From the NCBI GenBank assembly GCA_032622095.1, contig CP136064.1, forward strand, positions 174,662,310 to 174,726,309: DNA of 64,000 nt, in the 5' to 3' direction. Source of the DNA: Siphonodentalium dalli (lineage: Eukaryota > Mollusca > Scaphopoda > Gadilida > Siphonodentaliidae). Shown piece by piece: positions 35,261-46,810 of this stretch. A model generated the notes under the pieces. The model was not told where the DNA came from, did not search any database, and worked only from the letters and a program-made list of their open reading frames with translations. Position 1 is the stretch's first letter; each line of letters starts with the position of its first letter. The position numbers and the translations under genes are program-made.

Positions 35261-37432
35261 TTAACCCTTTGAACCCGGCTGGCCGGTATTCCGGCCAGAA
35301 CGTAATTGCATATATACGCGACTGGCCGGTTTTCCGGCCATGACGTAATCTCGTTCTACCGTCGGCGTCGCACTTTATTTGTTATATTTCGATAAATACT
35401 CAATGTTAAGAAAAATAAAATAGTGTTGCATAAACTTAATATTATATCTGTTTTACCTGCCCAAAAATTATCGAGGCTGTGTTTGGCATAACGAAGTATA
35501 AGCCGATTAAAAACCGGATACAGTCTCCATTTTATCACATTTCTGCAATTACGGCACCACCATATGGCTTCTCGCGACCTCTCGTTTCGCGTTAGGTCAT
35601 ACTGCCTTATATGGCTCATAAGAGATCTAAAAATATATATTTATAGGTAGAAACTTTAGTGACGTATTCTTGTGGTATTTATTACTCCCAATGTGTGAAG
35701 AAATTCCCGCTAAATTATATAATTCGCGCTAACGATTGTCGGATGAAAACACATGTCATACGAGTTTTGTTCAAGAATATACAAACTTCTGAGTTCATTA
35801 AATCATAACTTTTTGTGTGCAAAGGTACACGCTATATAGATTTACACGAGAATAAAGTTCAGAATCTTGTCTTTAAGATGGCATAAGCCAATAGACCGCA
35901 CAATGCCGCGCATTTTAGTTATTAGTGGGGTATTCAGAGAACACCCAGAGTTTGTTTTGGCTAAAACCCATATGACGTCATGTATTTAAGTTGGGATTGT
36001 GACGTTACGTAAATGTTTTTGGCAGTTTCTATAATAAATCTAATAAGTTTTCAATTTTTTTATAACTTGTTCTGGATTTAAGATATTGAAATAGATAGTG
36101 ATGTGCTGAATTCAGAATTTAATAATCTTTCCAATGGTGTAAACAATATGGTAGAAGAGAATGCATACGCATGTACATACCATACGCCTGAAAACAGTCT
36201 ACAATGAAAGTGTCAATGACACTGTAGCTCAACTTAGGTAGGGGAATAATTTAATGGTTGACAGTATATAGGAAAGGAAAGGTGCTAATTGCAATGTCTG
36301 ACCTGTGCCAAAGGATTTAGTCATGCAAACAGTAAAATCCAAGATGGCTGCTGGCGGCCATGTTTTTTGGCCAATTGACCCCAAAGGACTCGTTCCCATC
36401 CACATGTCAATATTAACATCCATGACAAATTTCATGAAGATCTGACCAAAGCTACGACCTGTAGCCCGCGACAAATGATTTAGTCATGCAAAGAGTAAAA
36501 TCCAAGATGGGTGCTGGCGGCCATGTTTTTTGGCCGAACGACCCCAAAATGACTCGTTCCCATCCACATGTCAATATTAACATCCATGACAAATTTCATG
36601 ATGATCAGACGAATAGTACAACCTGTAGCCCGCGCCAATGGATTGAATTTTGAAATCCAAGATGGCCGTCAGCAGCCATGTATTTTTGCCGAATGACACC
36701 AAAATGACTCGTTCCCATCTACATGTCAATGGCAACGTTCATGACAAATTTCATAAACATCAGACAAAAGGTACGACCTGTAGCCCGCAACAAAGGATTT
36801 AGTCATGTAAAGAGTAAAATCCAAGATGGCTGCTGACGGCCATGTTTTTTGGCCAACGACACCAAAATTACTATTTCCCATCTACATGTCATTGTTAACA
36901 TCCATGAAAAATTTCATGAAGTTCCGACGAAAGCTACAACCTGTAGCCCGCGCCAAAGGATTTAGTCATGCAAAGAGTAAAATCCAAGATGGCTGCTGGC
37001 GGCCATGTTTTTTGGCCGAACGACCCCAAAATCACTCGTTGCCATCTACATGTCAATATTAACATCCATGACAAATTTCGTGATGATCAGACGAACAGTT
37101 CGACCTGTAGCCCGCGCCAATGGATTGAATTTTGAAATCCAAGATGGCATGTTTTTTGACCGAATGACACCAAATTGACTCGTTCCCATCTACATGTCAA
37201 TGTCAACATTCATGACAAATTTCATAAGGATCAGAACAAAGGTACAACCTGTAGCCCGCGCCAAAGGAAATTATTGACGGACACGCAGACACACGGACAC
37301 ACGGACGACGGACGCCAAACCATGGCAATAGCTCAAACTTACAAAGTAAGTTGAGCTAATAAGTTGAAATACCCCTGGGAGCCCAGGGTCAGGGCATCGA
37401 TCGTTGTGGGGAGCCAGGGTTCAAAGGGTTAA
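35261..37432. mobile_element. TTAA-flanked element, family 3 (2.17 kb), carrying a pearl-like array
   Basis: Perfect 16-bp inverted ends TTAACCCTTTGAACCC and GGGTTCAAAGGGTTAA. Near the left end is a GC-rich repeat GACTGGCCGG(TT)TTCCGGCCA. About 0.9 kb of unassigned AT-rich sequence follows, then the pearl-like element 36204-37359. TTAA with CCCTTT termini suggests piggyBac-type mobilisation. No transposase frame is visible. Confidence 0.8.
36204..37359 (+). repeat. Pearl-like tandem array element A3
   Basis: The head ATGAAAGTGTCAATGACACT then GTAGCTCAACTT is followed by six to seven units and a tail with CCAAACCATGGCAATAGCTC. The terminal hairpin is AGCTCAAACTTAC-AA-AGTAAGTTGAGCT. It lies inside the family-3 TTAA element. 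Confidence 0.75.
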
Positions 37433-37725
37433 GCAGTCGATTATTTAGGGCTTTACTGTATATCTATTTTTCACTATCTTCTTGATAATGATGGTTTTAC
37501 AGACTTATTTTTTGCATGAACCTAATTTGAAGGCCTTCAGTCCCTTTAAGTCTCCAATGAGATATGAAACATATTATTTATGGTCCGTATTTTATTACAC
37601 ACCCGTTGATGTGAGGTACATGTATTCAATGTAATTCCAACCATTGAATACATATTGTTGTACATAATGCACAAGGGAATAGAAGCCAGAAGAACTACTT
37701 TGCGTTGACTGCCAAATTGATGAAG

Positions 37726-37942
37726 TACAGTAATACCCTAATTAATTGACTCCTTAACCACAGCAGAATTATGGGTAATTTTTCAGGATTTAGTCTGAAA
37801 TATGGCTTGTTGCCATTCATCCGAAAGCCCTCGGAGAGAGCATTCCAATGAATGACAACAAGCCATATTTCCGACTAAATCCTGAAAAATTACCCATAAT
37901 TCAGCTGTGGTTAAGGAGTCGGTTATTTAGGGCATTATTGTA
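37726..37942. mobile_element. TA-flanked palindromic MITE, intact copy (217 bp)
   Basis: TACAGTAATACCCTAATTAA at the left and TTATTTAGGGCATTATTGTA at the right. The arms are nearly complementary over their whole length, with ATGGCTTGTTGCCATTCATC in the left arm. TA flanks and CAGT-type ends point to the Tc1/mariner group. Confidence 0.8.
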
Positions 37943-38872
37943 GGCTCCTGCGAATGTTCGAGATTTGATTCAATGTGAAATCATGCAAAAGGTTAGAATC
38001 AAAATGATCGCAAAGATTCAATAAACTATAGAACCCTCCCACACGGGGAGACTCCTGCGACTTTTTCTAATATATTATCGAAAAAGTCCTCAAAACAAAA
38101 TCTCTTTAAAAACAGAAGGGAGCTCACGATAACCGCATAATTATGTAGCAGTCATTATGGTAAACACCATACTGGACTCCCAGACCCTTGAGCTCTAGGT
38201 AAGTGTACTGAGTAAGTTGTAACTGAGCGGATTTAGATTTCCCACAGTTGTGTAACCACCCGATAGTCATCATTCGGCACAAGATAGTCCATTCAGGTGC
38301 GTTGTTATTTTGTAACTTTTTCAAAAGAATTATTGGTTGCGTAATAATATCCTTACTGAACATCACGAAACATGATGCAAATGGCACCTTTAAATGTTAT
38401 GACACACACAATCGCAATGATTATTGAATGATTTCTGACAAGTACCGCCATATATATAGCTGGAAATTGAATTACTTCCCTTTGCACAGGAGTGTCATGT
38501 GGAACATATTGGATTACTCCACATGCACTGAAGTACATTTGTGATAGATGCCGCATGATAAACATCACGAGTTAATTCCCCAAAATATTTTTCTCTATAG
38601 TTATTCACAGTACAATTGTACCTCCATCTAGTCCGATATCATTTATCAATTCAATGTTTCAGTACATGTATAATCAGCCAAAATATTACAGTTAAGGGCC
38701 ATGATGAATTGATAGATTATTACGTTATGTCTTCTGTATAACTGCCATGATGAAATTATATTGTTAATGTCGCTGTACTTTTGATTATGGTGATTCTATT
38801 CGAGGTTCAATTCGGTATGAAATCTTCCCCCTGATTTGAAGCAACGAAACAATTGTGATTCGCAGGAGCCTA
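37941..38872. mobile_element. TA-flanked inverted-repeat element (GGCTCCTGCGAAT), 0.93 kb
   Basis: Ends TAGGCTCCTGCGAAT and ATTCGCAGGAGCCTA are perfect complements that include TA. Its left TA is the same dinucleotide that ends the MITE 37726-37942. Two overlapping minus-strand frames (38124-38568) show no known domain. Confidence 0.7.
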
Positions 38873-39140
38873 CAATGCAGTACATGACAGTCATAATTAT
38901 GGGTTTTTCATCAGACTTAAATCACAAATAAATGTAGTTATAGCATCAATGGTGGTCACAGTCATGAATTAAACTTATCTGACACAATGTGTGTGGAATA
39001 AATACAGAACACAACTTATATCATAATCTATAATCTTTTATCGAACTCGTGGTCGGCGCAATGTCACATTTCACTCAACCTCCACTCTCGTGAAATATAT
39101 CCTTGCGCCCTCATCAATTCATTCGATAAAAAATTCTCTA

Positions 39141-39588
39141 TTAAAGGTACTCAATCCGATCAGACGCTCCTAAATTACTATTTCTTTGGCTTTGGTGGTA
39201 AACAAATATTTGATTCGAGTCGAGGAACCTACCATCAATGCTCAGAGTGATCAGATATTGATTTTTGAAGTTTGTTATTTCTACTGTTTGTGGCCCAGGA
39301 CATGCCATCAAAAGGATGGTCTCGGTCAAAATTGCGGATGAAGATGGATAACTCTAAAATCAAACGGTTATTATTATCACTTGATTTTAGAGTTATCCAT
39401 CTTCATCTGCAATTTGTCCGTTTGACCACGTGTTTCTGGGCCAATTATTTGTACACATCTCGAGAAATAACAAACTGATCACTCTGGGCTTTGATGGGTG
39501 GGTTCCTCGACTAGAATCAAATATTTTTTACCCCCGAAGCCAAAGAAATAGTAATTTAGGAGCGTCTGATCGGAATGAGTACCTTTAA
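39141..39588. mobile_element. Full-length foldback element with TTAA ends (448 bp)
   Basis: Outer ends TTAAAGGTACTCAATCCGAT and ATCGGAATGAGTACCTTTAA are inverted. The arms stay complementary for most of ~200 bp, e.g. TCCTAAATTACTATTTCTTT and AAAGAAATAGTAATTTAGGA. The centre is a second strong hairpin with GATGAAGATGGATAACTCTA and its complement. Confidence 0.8.
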
Positions 39589-40270
39589 GATGGGAAAATT
39601 AGCACACAGATTTGAAATATTGCATTTGCTGAGAATCCTCAACAGACATGTAATAAATATATAAACAACATATTACTAAAGGGACCGAAATGTTTGAAAT
39701 ATATCTGCTTCTCACATGGGACAGTTAGAATTATTTCCTATCTGTCGCCTCAGAAGTTTGTCTGTGCATACCCTAACATATGTGGAATCATAACATGTTT
39801 TCAATAATAATCAAATCAGATGATTTCATTATATATCGATATATTTTATCATTAATAAATACTACAACCAGTCTATAATTGTTTTGTGAACTTTTAAAAT
39901 CTTCAGCTTATCCACCAAAATAGGGCAATTAAAGTGTGGGCAACAGTCCAAATAAATCCCAGCAGATTGGTCTGTAAATATCAAACTTAAGACTAAGAGA
40001 TGTCTCAAACTAACATGACTAGATATTATTCTACATTCCAAACAGAAGCCTGCAGTCCAGGCATTTTATTTTTTATTACTTGGTTTACGGATTTCTTTGG
40101 CTCAAAGGTAGGGGAGGTGGGAGGAAAAAAAAAAAAAAACAATCTGTATATATTTAAAAAAAATTTAAATTGTCAAAAAATAGGGTCAGGAGAAATAAAA
40201 TATTTGCTGTATAATAATCTCCTCATCTAAAACAAGCACGGGCAAATATATTTTTGATTTGGATGTTTCA
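39589..40270. other. No recognised feature
   Basis: AT-rich; nothing beyond short chance frames. Confidence 0.5.
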
Positions 40271-41009
40271 TTAACTCTTTCGATGCCAAGCTCGCATAAA
40301 TGCGAGTTACCCAGTCGCTGCCAAATACGCATTTATGCGAGTTAGGGGGTGCACCTGGTTTACGGGTCGTAATTTTATGTTTTGTTGCATTACAACGGGG
40401 GTTCATTTATTTTATGTAGAGTGCTGGTGTGCACTGACAATTTAGAAGAAATGTCAGTCAAAGTCATGCTACTCCTGAAGTTCTATGAGTACAGTCCGAG
40501 CCAGAATATACCATTGACAAATTAACTTTTGGTGGGATGCGATATATGAGTGGAAAATAAACATCATAATTTACTTGGCGACCTCCTTTCTGCTGATCAG
40601 TTTAGCGTCCAAAAATTCTGTCGGAATGAGGTCGGTGAAAAATACGGAATAGTAGCCGGAATATGATTAACTGGTGAAGCATTAATTAATGGGATAGAAC
40701 ACTAGAACAAAAAAAACAAACATTTAATCATATATGAATTGAAAAAAATTACCGAAAAACATAAATTAAAGCAAATCCAAGATGGCCACCAATGGCACGT
40801 GACCCCTATGACCTTGAAGGGTCTCCACGTCGGGGCAGGTGATAGGTCATTGTCATATATACCCACATGTGAAGTTTCAACTAAATACACCGATAATTAC
40901 CCGATAGTCATTGCATTACCCACATATGCATAAAATACTTGCATTTACACCCAGAATGTTTGGCACTGGGGAGTATGTCCGTGTGGCGGGGTGGCAGCGA
41001 AAGAGTTAA
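40271..41009. mobile_element. TTAA-flanked element, family 4 (739 bp)
   Basis: Ends TTAACTCTTTCGATGCCA and GTGGCAGCGAAAGAGTTAA form an ~18-bp inverted repeat with one mismatch. A subterminal hairpin with CTCGCATAAATGCGAG is followed by a second CGCATTTATGCGAG. No transposase seen. Confidence 0.75.
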
Positions 41010-41656
41010 AGCATGATACGGATACAGACGGATAGATGAAAAAATATTGCCATTATCAGCGTCCACCATGTTGGCATTGACATTCAATACCGTACCAAAA
41101 ACATCACCAGGAGGCTTCGCTGTTCAATCGAGGTTGTTGTACATTTTACGTAAACTTATATTTTTTAATAATTTTGTTTATATGTCAGGATTAATATTCC
41201 CATTGGTGGAAATAAAAAAAAACGAAAACTAAAATTTGATTGACAAACAGCTTTTTTTGGGGTAGGGAAATCCGTAAACTACCGGTAAGTATTAAAAAAT
41301 AAAATGCCCTATGCTCATTTGTTATAGGTGACAGTTAGCATAAGAATATACTTTATCACACAGAAACAGCATGTCACGGGTGTACATTTCAAACCATGTA
41401 TCATTTGATTAGAAGTTAAAATTTCGGCCTGTGAAACACTTTCTTTGAGGTCTGGTTGAATTCAGTTGGTAGAAATTAATCAGCAACTCTTGGTCACCCT
41501 CTTCGAACACAAGATGTATTAGACTAGAGACTGTAGTGCACTTTCAATTGTTCTTGTCATCAACACCTCGATCTTTTAGAAGTACATTTAAATACTTTAT
41601 ATTGTCCCACATTGGAATGAAAAACACTTCAATATCCTTTATTGCCTGAAATTAGA
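41010..41656. other. Mostly featureless; weak coding-like frame on -
   Basis: No arrays or inverted repeats. On the minus strand, 41409-41543 stays open and encodes LIHLVFEEGDQELLINFYQL near its start. No family is recognised and a stop precedes it, so it is not called as a gene. Confidence 0.3.
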
Positions 41657-42610
41657 ATGTAAGTGTCAATGACACTGTAGCTCAATTTGGAGAGGGGATA
41701 ATTTCATGTGTTACAGAAAATGGAGCAATTAGGAATGCGGAAAGTACTAGATACTAGTATCAACATGAAGAGATATCTCTAAAGTAAAATCCATGTTTTC
41801 CAAAGAAATTCAAAAACATTTGATAGCTCCACCCAGAAGATCAATATCAAGATCAATATGAAGTTTGGTGATGATCGGATGAGGGAAGTGGACTGTAGGG
41901 TGTGCTAAAGGATTTAGACATGCAAAGAGTAAAATAAAAAATGGCTGCCAGTGGCATGTTTTTTAACGGAATTCGGAAAATTAGATTCATCCCAAAGATC
42001 CATGTGAAGTTTAGTGACGATCGGACAAGTCGAGTGTCGTCAGTAGGGTGTATCAAAGGATTTAGTGATACAGAGAGTAAAATCCAAGATGGCCACTGGC
42101 GGCCCGTGCCAAAGGATTTAGTCATACAAAGAGTAAAATCCATGATGGCTGAAAGCAGCCATGTTTTATGGCCGAATGACCCCAAAATGACTCGTTCCCA
42201 TCTACATGTCAATGTTAACATCCATGACACATTTCTTGATGATCCAACCAAAGGTACAACCTGTAGCACGTGCCAAAGGATTTAGTCATACAAACAGTAA
42301 AATCGAAGATGGCTGCTCACGATGATCAGACAAACAGTACCACCGGTAGCCCGCGCTAATGGATTGAATTTTGAAATCCAAGATGGCCCCTGGTGGATTT
42401 TTTTCGCCAAATGACCCCAAAATGACTCCTTCTCATCTACATGTCAATGTCAACAGCCGTGACAATTTTCATAATGATCTGACCAAAGGTACGACCTGTA
42501 GCCCATGTTAATGGAAATTGTAGACGGACATCTCCATGCATGATGCACACATGGGCGATGGATACCAAGCAATGGCAACAGCTCAAACTTTACAACTAAA
42601 GTTGAGCTAA
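41657..42610 (+). repeat. Pearl-like array element A4
   Basis: Head ATGTAAGTGTCAATGACACT then GTAGCTCAATTTGG. About four to five diverged units follow, then a tail with AAGCAATGGCAACAGCTCAA and the terminal hairpin ending AAAGTTGAGCTAA. Confidence 0.7.
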
Positions 42611-42699
42611 AAAAAACAGTCAAGTTTAGAGACATATTGTGGGCTTCGGTGAACCAAACTCATACTCTAGTGTCCCAAAGAAACATGCATGCACATTTT

Positions 42700-44227
42700 A
42701 TGAAAGTGTCAATGACTCAGTAGCTCAACTTAGGTAAGGGAATAATTTAATGGTTGACAGTAAATGGAGGAATTAGGAAAGGTGCTTATTGAAATGTCTA
42801 AGTAAGACAAGATGTACATGTCAATATCAACATTCATGACAAGTTTCATAATGATCGGATCAGGGATGTGGTCTGTAGGGTGTGCCAAAGGATTTAGTGA
42901 TGCAAAGAGTAAATTCTAAAATGGCCACCGGCGGCCATGTTTTTTGCCGAATGACCCCAAAATGACTCGTTCCCATCTACATGTCAATGTCAACATCCAT
43001 GACAAATTTCATGAAGATCAAACAAACAGATCGGTCTATAACCCATGCTAATGGATTTTGTAGAAATATTTAGTCATATAAAGAGTAAAATCCAAAATGG
43101 CTATTTTGGTGGCCATATTTTTTGCCGAATGACCCCAAAATGACTCGTTCCCATCAAGAGGTCACCCCTATGATCCACATGACGTTTGGTGATGATCAGA
43201 TCAGGGATGTGGTATGTAGGGTGTGTGAAAGTATTTAGTGATGCAAAGAGTAAAATCCAATATGGCTGCCGGCGGCCATGTTTTTTGGCCAAATGACCCC
43301 CAAAATGACTCGTTCCCATCTAGAGGTCACCCCGATGATCCATATGAAGTTTGGTGATGATCGGATCAGGGATGTGGTCTGTAGGATGTGTCGAAGGATT
43401 TAGTGATGCAAAGAGTAAAATCCAAGATGGCCGCCAGCGGCCATGTTTTTGGCCGATTGTTCCTAAAATGACTCGTTCCAATCTACATGTAAATGTCAAC
43501 ATTCATGACAAATTTTATGATGATCAGACAAACAGTACGGCCTGTAGCCCGCGCCAATGGATTCAATTTTGAAATCCAAGATGACCACCGGCCATGTTTT
43601 TTGGTCGAATTACCCCAAAATTATTCGTGCCCAACTAGTGGCCACCCCAATGATGAATATGAAGTTTGGTGATGATCGGATCAGGGTTGTGGTCTGTAGG
43701 GTGTGTGAAAGTATTTAGTGATGCAAAGAGTAAAATCCAAGATGGCTGATGGCGGCCATGTTTTTTGGCCAAATGACCCCAAAATGACTCGTTCCCATCT
43801 ATAGGTCACCCTGATGATCCATGTGAAGTTTGGTGATGATCGGATCAGAGATGTGGTCTGTAGGATGTGTCTAATGATTTAGTGATGCAAAGAGTAAAAT
43901 CCAAGATGGCCACCAGCGGCCATTTTTTTGGCCGAATGATCCTAAAATGACTCGTTCCCATCTACATGTAAATGTCAACATTCATGACAAATTTTATGAT
44001 GATCACAGAAACAGTACAGCCTGTTGCCCGCGCCACATTTGAAATCCAAGATGGCCACCAGCGGCCATGTTTTTTGACCGAATGACCCCAAAATGACTTT
44101 CATAAAGATCATACCAAAGATACGACCTGTAGCCCACGCCAAAGGAAATTGTTGACAGACACACACACACGGACGACGGACACCAACCCATGGCAATAGC
44201 TCAAACTTACAAAGTAAGTTGAGCTAA
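42700..44227 (+). repeat. Pearl-like array element A5
   Basis: Head ATGAAAGTGTCAATGACTCA then GTAGCTCAACTTAGG. About eight units mix the ACGACCTGTAGCCCG and GTGGTCTGTAGGGTGTG variants. The tail has a CA microsatellite, CCCATGGCAATAGCTCAAAC and a terminal AAGTAAGTTGAGCTAA. Confidence 0.75.
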
Positions 44228-44493
44228 TAATTAATATCATCGAAAATTTCCACCCCTGAATGACGCTTATTTGGATCTGCACATTTACTGTATTTCCTCC
44301 CTCTGCCAGAAAGTTGAGTATGTTTTGTTACAAAGATAGAGGCAAGATGTTTCTTTTTTCTCTTTTCATGCCAGTTTTACAGTCACACACCATTTGCATG
44401 ACTAGTGTTGATACAAAATGTATGGCGTACATGTACTCCATTGCACGTGCATAACACGCAAAAGCATTGTCGTTTCGGAGTGCATAATAGTAC

Positions 44494-45655
44494 CAGTGTT
44501 CGCGCTGTCGGTAGCCAAATTAGCCAATGGCTAATCTTTTTCGAATTTGGCTAATAAAAATTTCATTTGGCTAAACTTTTGGCTAAACTTTTTTTGAACC
44601 CAAATGGAGACTGAAAGCATTGGAGCCAGAAAGCTAATTAATAAAAGCGCTCAATAGATCGACATTCAAGACAAAGTTAAGTGACGAAAGTATTTCATTA
44701 TTTTCGTACTTATGAAATATCGTACAAAGGGAAACCCGATCGACAACTCTATCAACCAAGCGATCACAAAGTGATATGCAATCATCTTTAGTTTTCACAA
44801 GACGGACATTCAAAGACGCATGGACATTAAACCGACCGTGGTTGAATTATGACAATGTGAAGAAAGCAATGTTTTGTAAAGTGCATTGACGCCGGTATAT
44901 AAGCAATTTGTTCGTAACAGGCTGTTTTAATCTGGAGAAAGATTACGTCACTCTGCACGTAGCAGCAAAAGGTCATTATTATTATTACATTTAATCCCCT
45001 AATCCCCCATTCAGCCCATTGTCTGTCTGGTCACTCACGGCGCTCCTGCACAATGCATGTTTATGATGACATTGTATTTTTGATGGTCGAGGTTTATGAG
45101 CACCAAGTGTAAGACAATAGCTTAATCAGCCAAATGTGAATCACGACAGATATTTTGTGGCTATTTGTCATCAATACCAATACAGTCAAAATAATATGCA
45201 TGCTTTTATGACAGATTGTAATTTGATAATGGCGTAACAATATTAAGTTATTAGTTTCCAGATGTCACTTAGATATTTTCGCAAGGATAAATATTTAATG
45301 ATTTAAAAAAAGATATTGATATAAAACCAAAAAATAATGACATTAAGAAGGACAATCCCGGGTTACCCCCCTCCAAATCACTCTTTCACATAAAGATTAA
45401 TAAATTTTTAATAAATGATATATATAAAAATACTTCTAGTTCATCAAAATTATTTAAATTATTGTGTATTTTACCTGTGTATGTTAGGTTTTAGTCATTA
45501 ATTGTGAACCGACCAGAAAACGATGATTTAATTTGGCCAAATTTTTTTTATTTTGGCCAAAAAACATTTGGCTAAAGTTTTTTTCATTTGGCTAATATAA
45601 TTTTCATTTGGCTAAACTTTTGGCTAAAGTTTTTTTCGGTCCAGCGCGAACACTG
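44494..45655. mobile_element. Non-autonomous hAT-like element (1162 bp) with perfect target duplication
   Basis: Ends CAGTGTTCGCGCTG and CAGCGCGAACACTG are a perfect 14-bp inverted repeat, flanked by the 8-bp duplication AATAGTAC (44486-44493 and 45656-45663). Both subterminal zones hold several TTTGGCTAA words, plausible transposase-binding repeats as in hAT elements. The interior is AT-rich with no transposase frame. A worn relative may lie at 53282-53360. Confidence 0.9.
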
Positions 45656-45663
45656 AATAGTAC

Positions 45664-46550
45664 GTATTAGTACTTGCTAGGATCAGAAGATGTTATTATG
45701 AAGATGTGAATTATTTCCAGGATTAAAATTACATTTGTGCAAGTTGGGTTAGACTAAATCGGGTTCAATTTATTTCTACTCTGGATCAAGCATGGAATTT
45801 TAAATCTAACTCCATCCACATTAAGATGTTACAGTTGTTGAAAACTAGGCGGAAGAGGGACACTGGAACAAGCATAACAGTAACTATCTCACAGATTGTA
45901 TAAGATGTGCCCTTGTGAGAACACCGGTGTAAGTTTATGCACATTCCGAGCAATTTCTATATCCCATTATTACATACATCAATGTTCAGTTATAATGGTT
46001 TCGTACTACACATCCCTACATGATTATTTGGGTCTGCACGTTTATTAAATTTTATCTGGATTTCCAATGTTATGTAAAAAAAACTGTTACAGTTAATGTC
46101 AACAAGTAAAACCGATGACAATTGTGATTCAAATTATTAAGCTGAAAATCTGGGTTTTGCTGAAAACTTTTCTATGCTTTGATCTTTTCCAATGTTCACT
46201 TTCATGATTTAATCCTGCTAATTTAAGTGCTAATGCATGCTCTTCACCGTATAGCATAGTGAAAACAATAAGGCCAAAACAAAAATGATGTGTGATTCCC
46301 GTAACCCGACCGACCGTCTTCAAAACTCCCCGACCCAAGTTCATTTTATTGGTTTTAAATAAAAAAAATCAATCTATAAACCGACCGACCACACTGATAA
46401 CCAAACTATGTATACATGGTTCCATTTTATCTGATTCACCTCGCGAGATAAATAATATCTTTGATATATTTATATATTTTTCGCAAAGCCATTAACGGAG
46501 TCAACTTTAATACGATCTGATGCAATACTGGAAGATCACGAGTTATCGTT
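45664..46550. other. No recognised feature
   Basis: The minus-strand frame at 46129-46344 was examined as a possible GLTP exon and not accepted. No other signal. Confidence 0.45.
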
Positions 46551-46554
46551 CCTC

Positions 46555-46580
46555 TTCGCTGACCGGAAGCACGTGTTTGT
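46555..46580 (+). promoter_or_regulatory. Possible promoter module: ETS site next to E-box
   Basis: ACCGGAAGC (ETS/GABP-type) lies directly beside CACGTG (E-box), about 85 bp upstream of the small ORF at 46662. A similar module, ACCGGAAGTCACGTGA, lies at 48277-48292. Motif presence is seen; function is inferred. Confidence 0.25.
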
Positions 46581-46661
46581 GTTTATATTTACATTAAACA
46601 TGATGGATGTTGCGGTTGATTAGAATCGAACCGAATCGATTCGAACAAGTTCATCTCAACG

Positions 46662-46805
46662 ATGGCGAGCTCACATGGGTCTATTCCCATGTGCATAATC
46701 CACGAGTGTTGCGGGAAGAAAACCGGGATTTTAAAGAATCTAGAAAATAAAGATATTATAGGACTGTTTTTCCAATATGTATTGATTGTTCAAATGCAGG
46801 GCTAA
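46662..46805 (+). CDS. Small ORF or candidate first exon
   Basis: The ATG has a good Kozak context (A at -3, G at +4). It opens 47 codons beginning MASSHGSIPMCIIHECCGKK and ends in TAA. A GTATTG donor occurs inside the frame, so this could be a first exon. No family is recognised and no second exon was found. The case rests on the ETS/E-box pair upstream. Confidence 0.25.
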   Translation: MASSHGSIPMCIIHECCGKKTGILKNLENKDIIGLFFQYVLIVQMQG

Positions 46806-46810
46806 TGCCT

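Larger units (their letters stand above)
35104..37460. mobile_element. TA-flanked palindromic MITE, complete but interrupted
   Basis: Left arm TACAGTAATGCGCTAAATAA; right end ATTATTTAGGGCTTTACTGTA. The right arm is cut at GGTTAA by the TTAA-flanked element 35261-37432. Apart from that insertion the arms match those at 37726-37942. Confidence 0.8.
35060..37504. repeat. 44-bp-arm palindrome hosting nested elements
   Basis: Left arm 35060-35103 (GTCTGTAAAACCATCATTAT ... AAAAATAGATA) is the complement of right arm 37461-37504 (TATCTATTTTT ... GGTTTTACAGAC), with a few mismatches. The MITE 35104-37460 sits exactly between the arms. Confidence 0.8.

Noticed and set aside
46129-46344. Minus-strand frame with MLYGEEHALALKLAGL, considered as a GLTP last exon
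   Set aside because: No AG acceptor near the coding-like part and no match to the GLTP end; 48379-48504 fits phase and length better.
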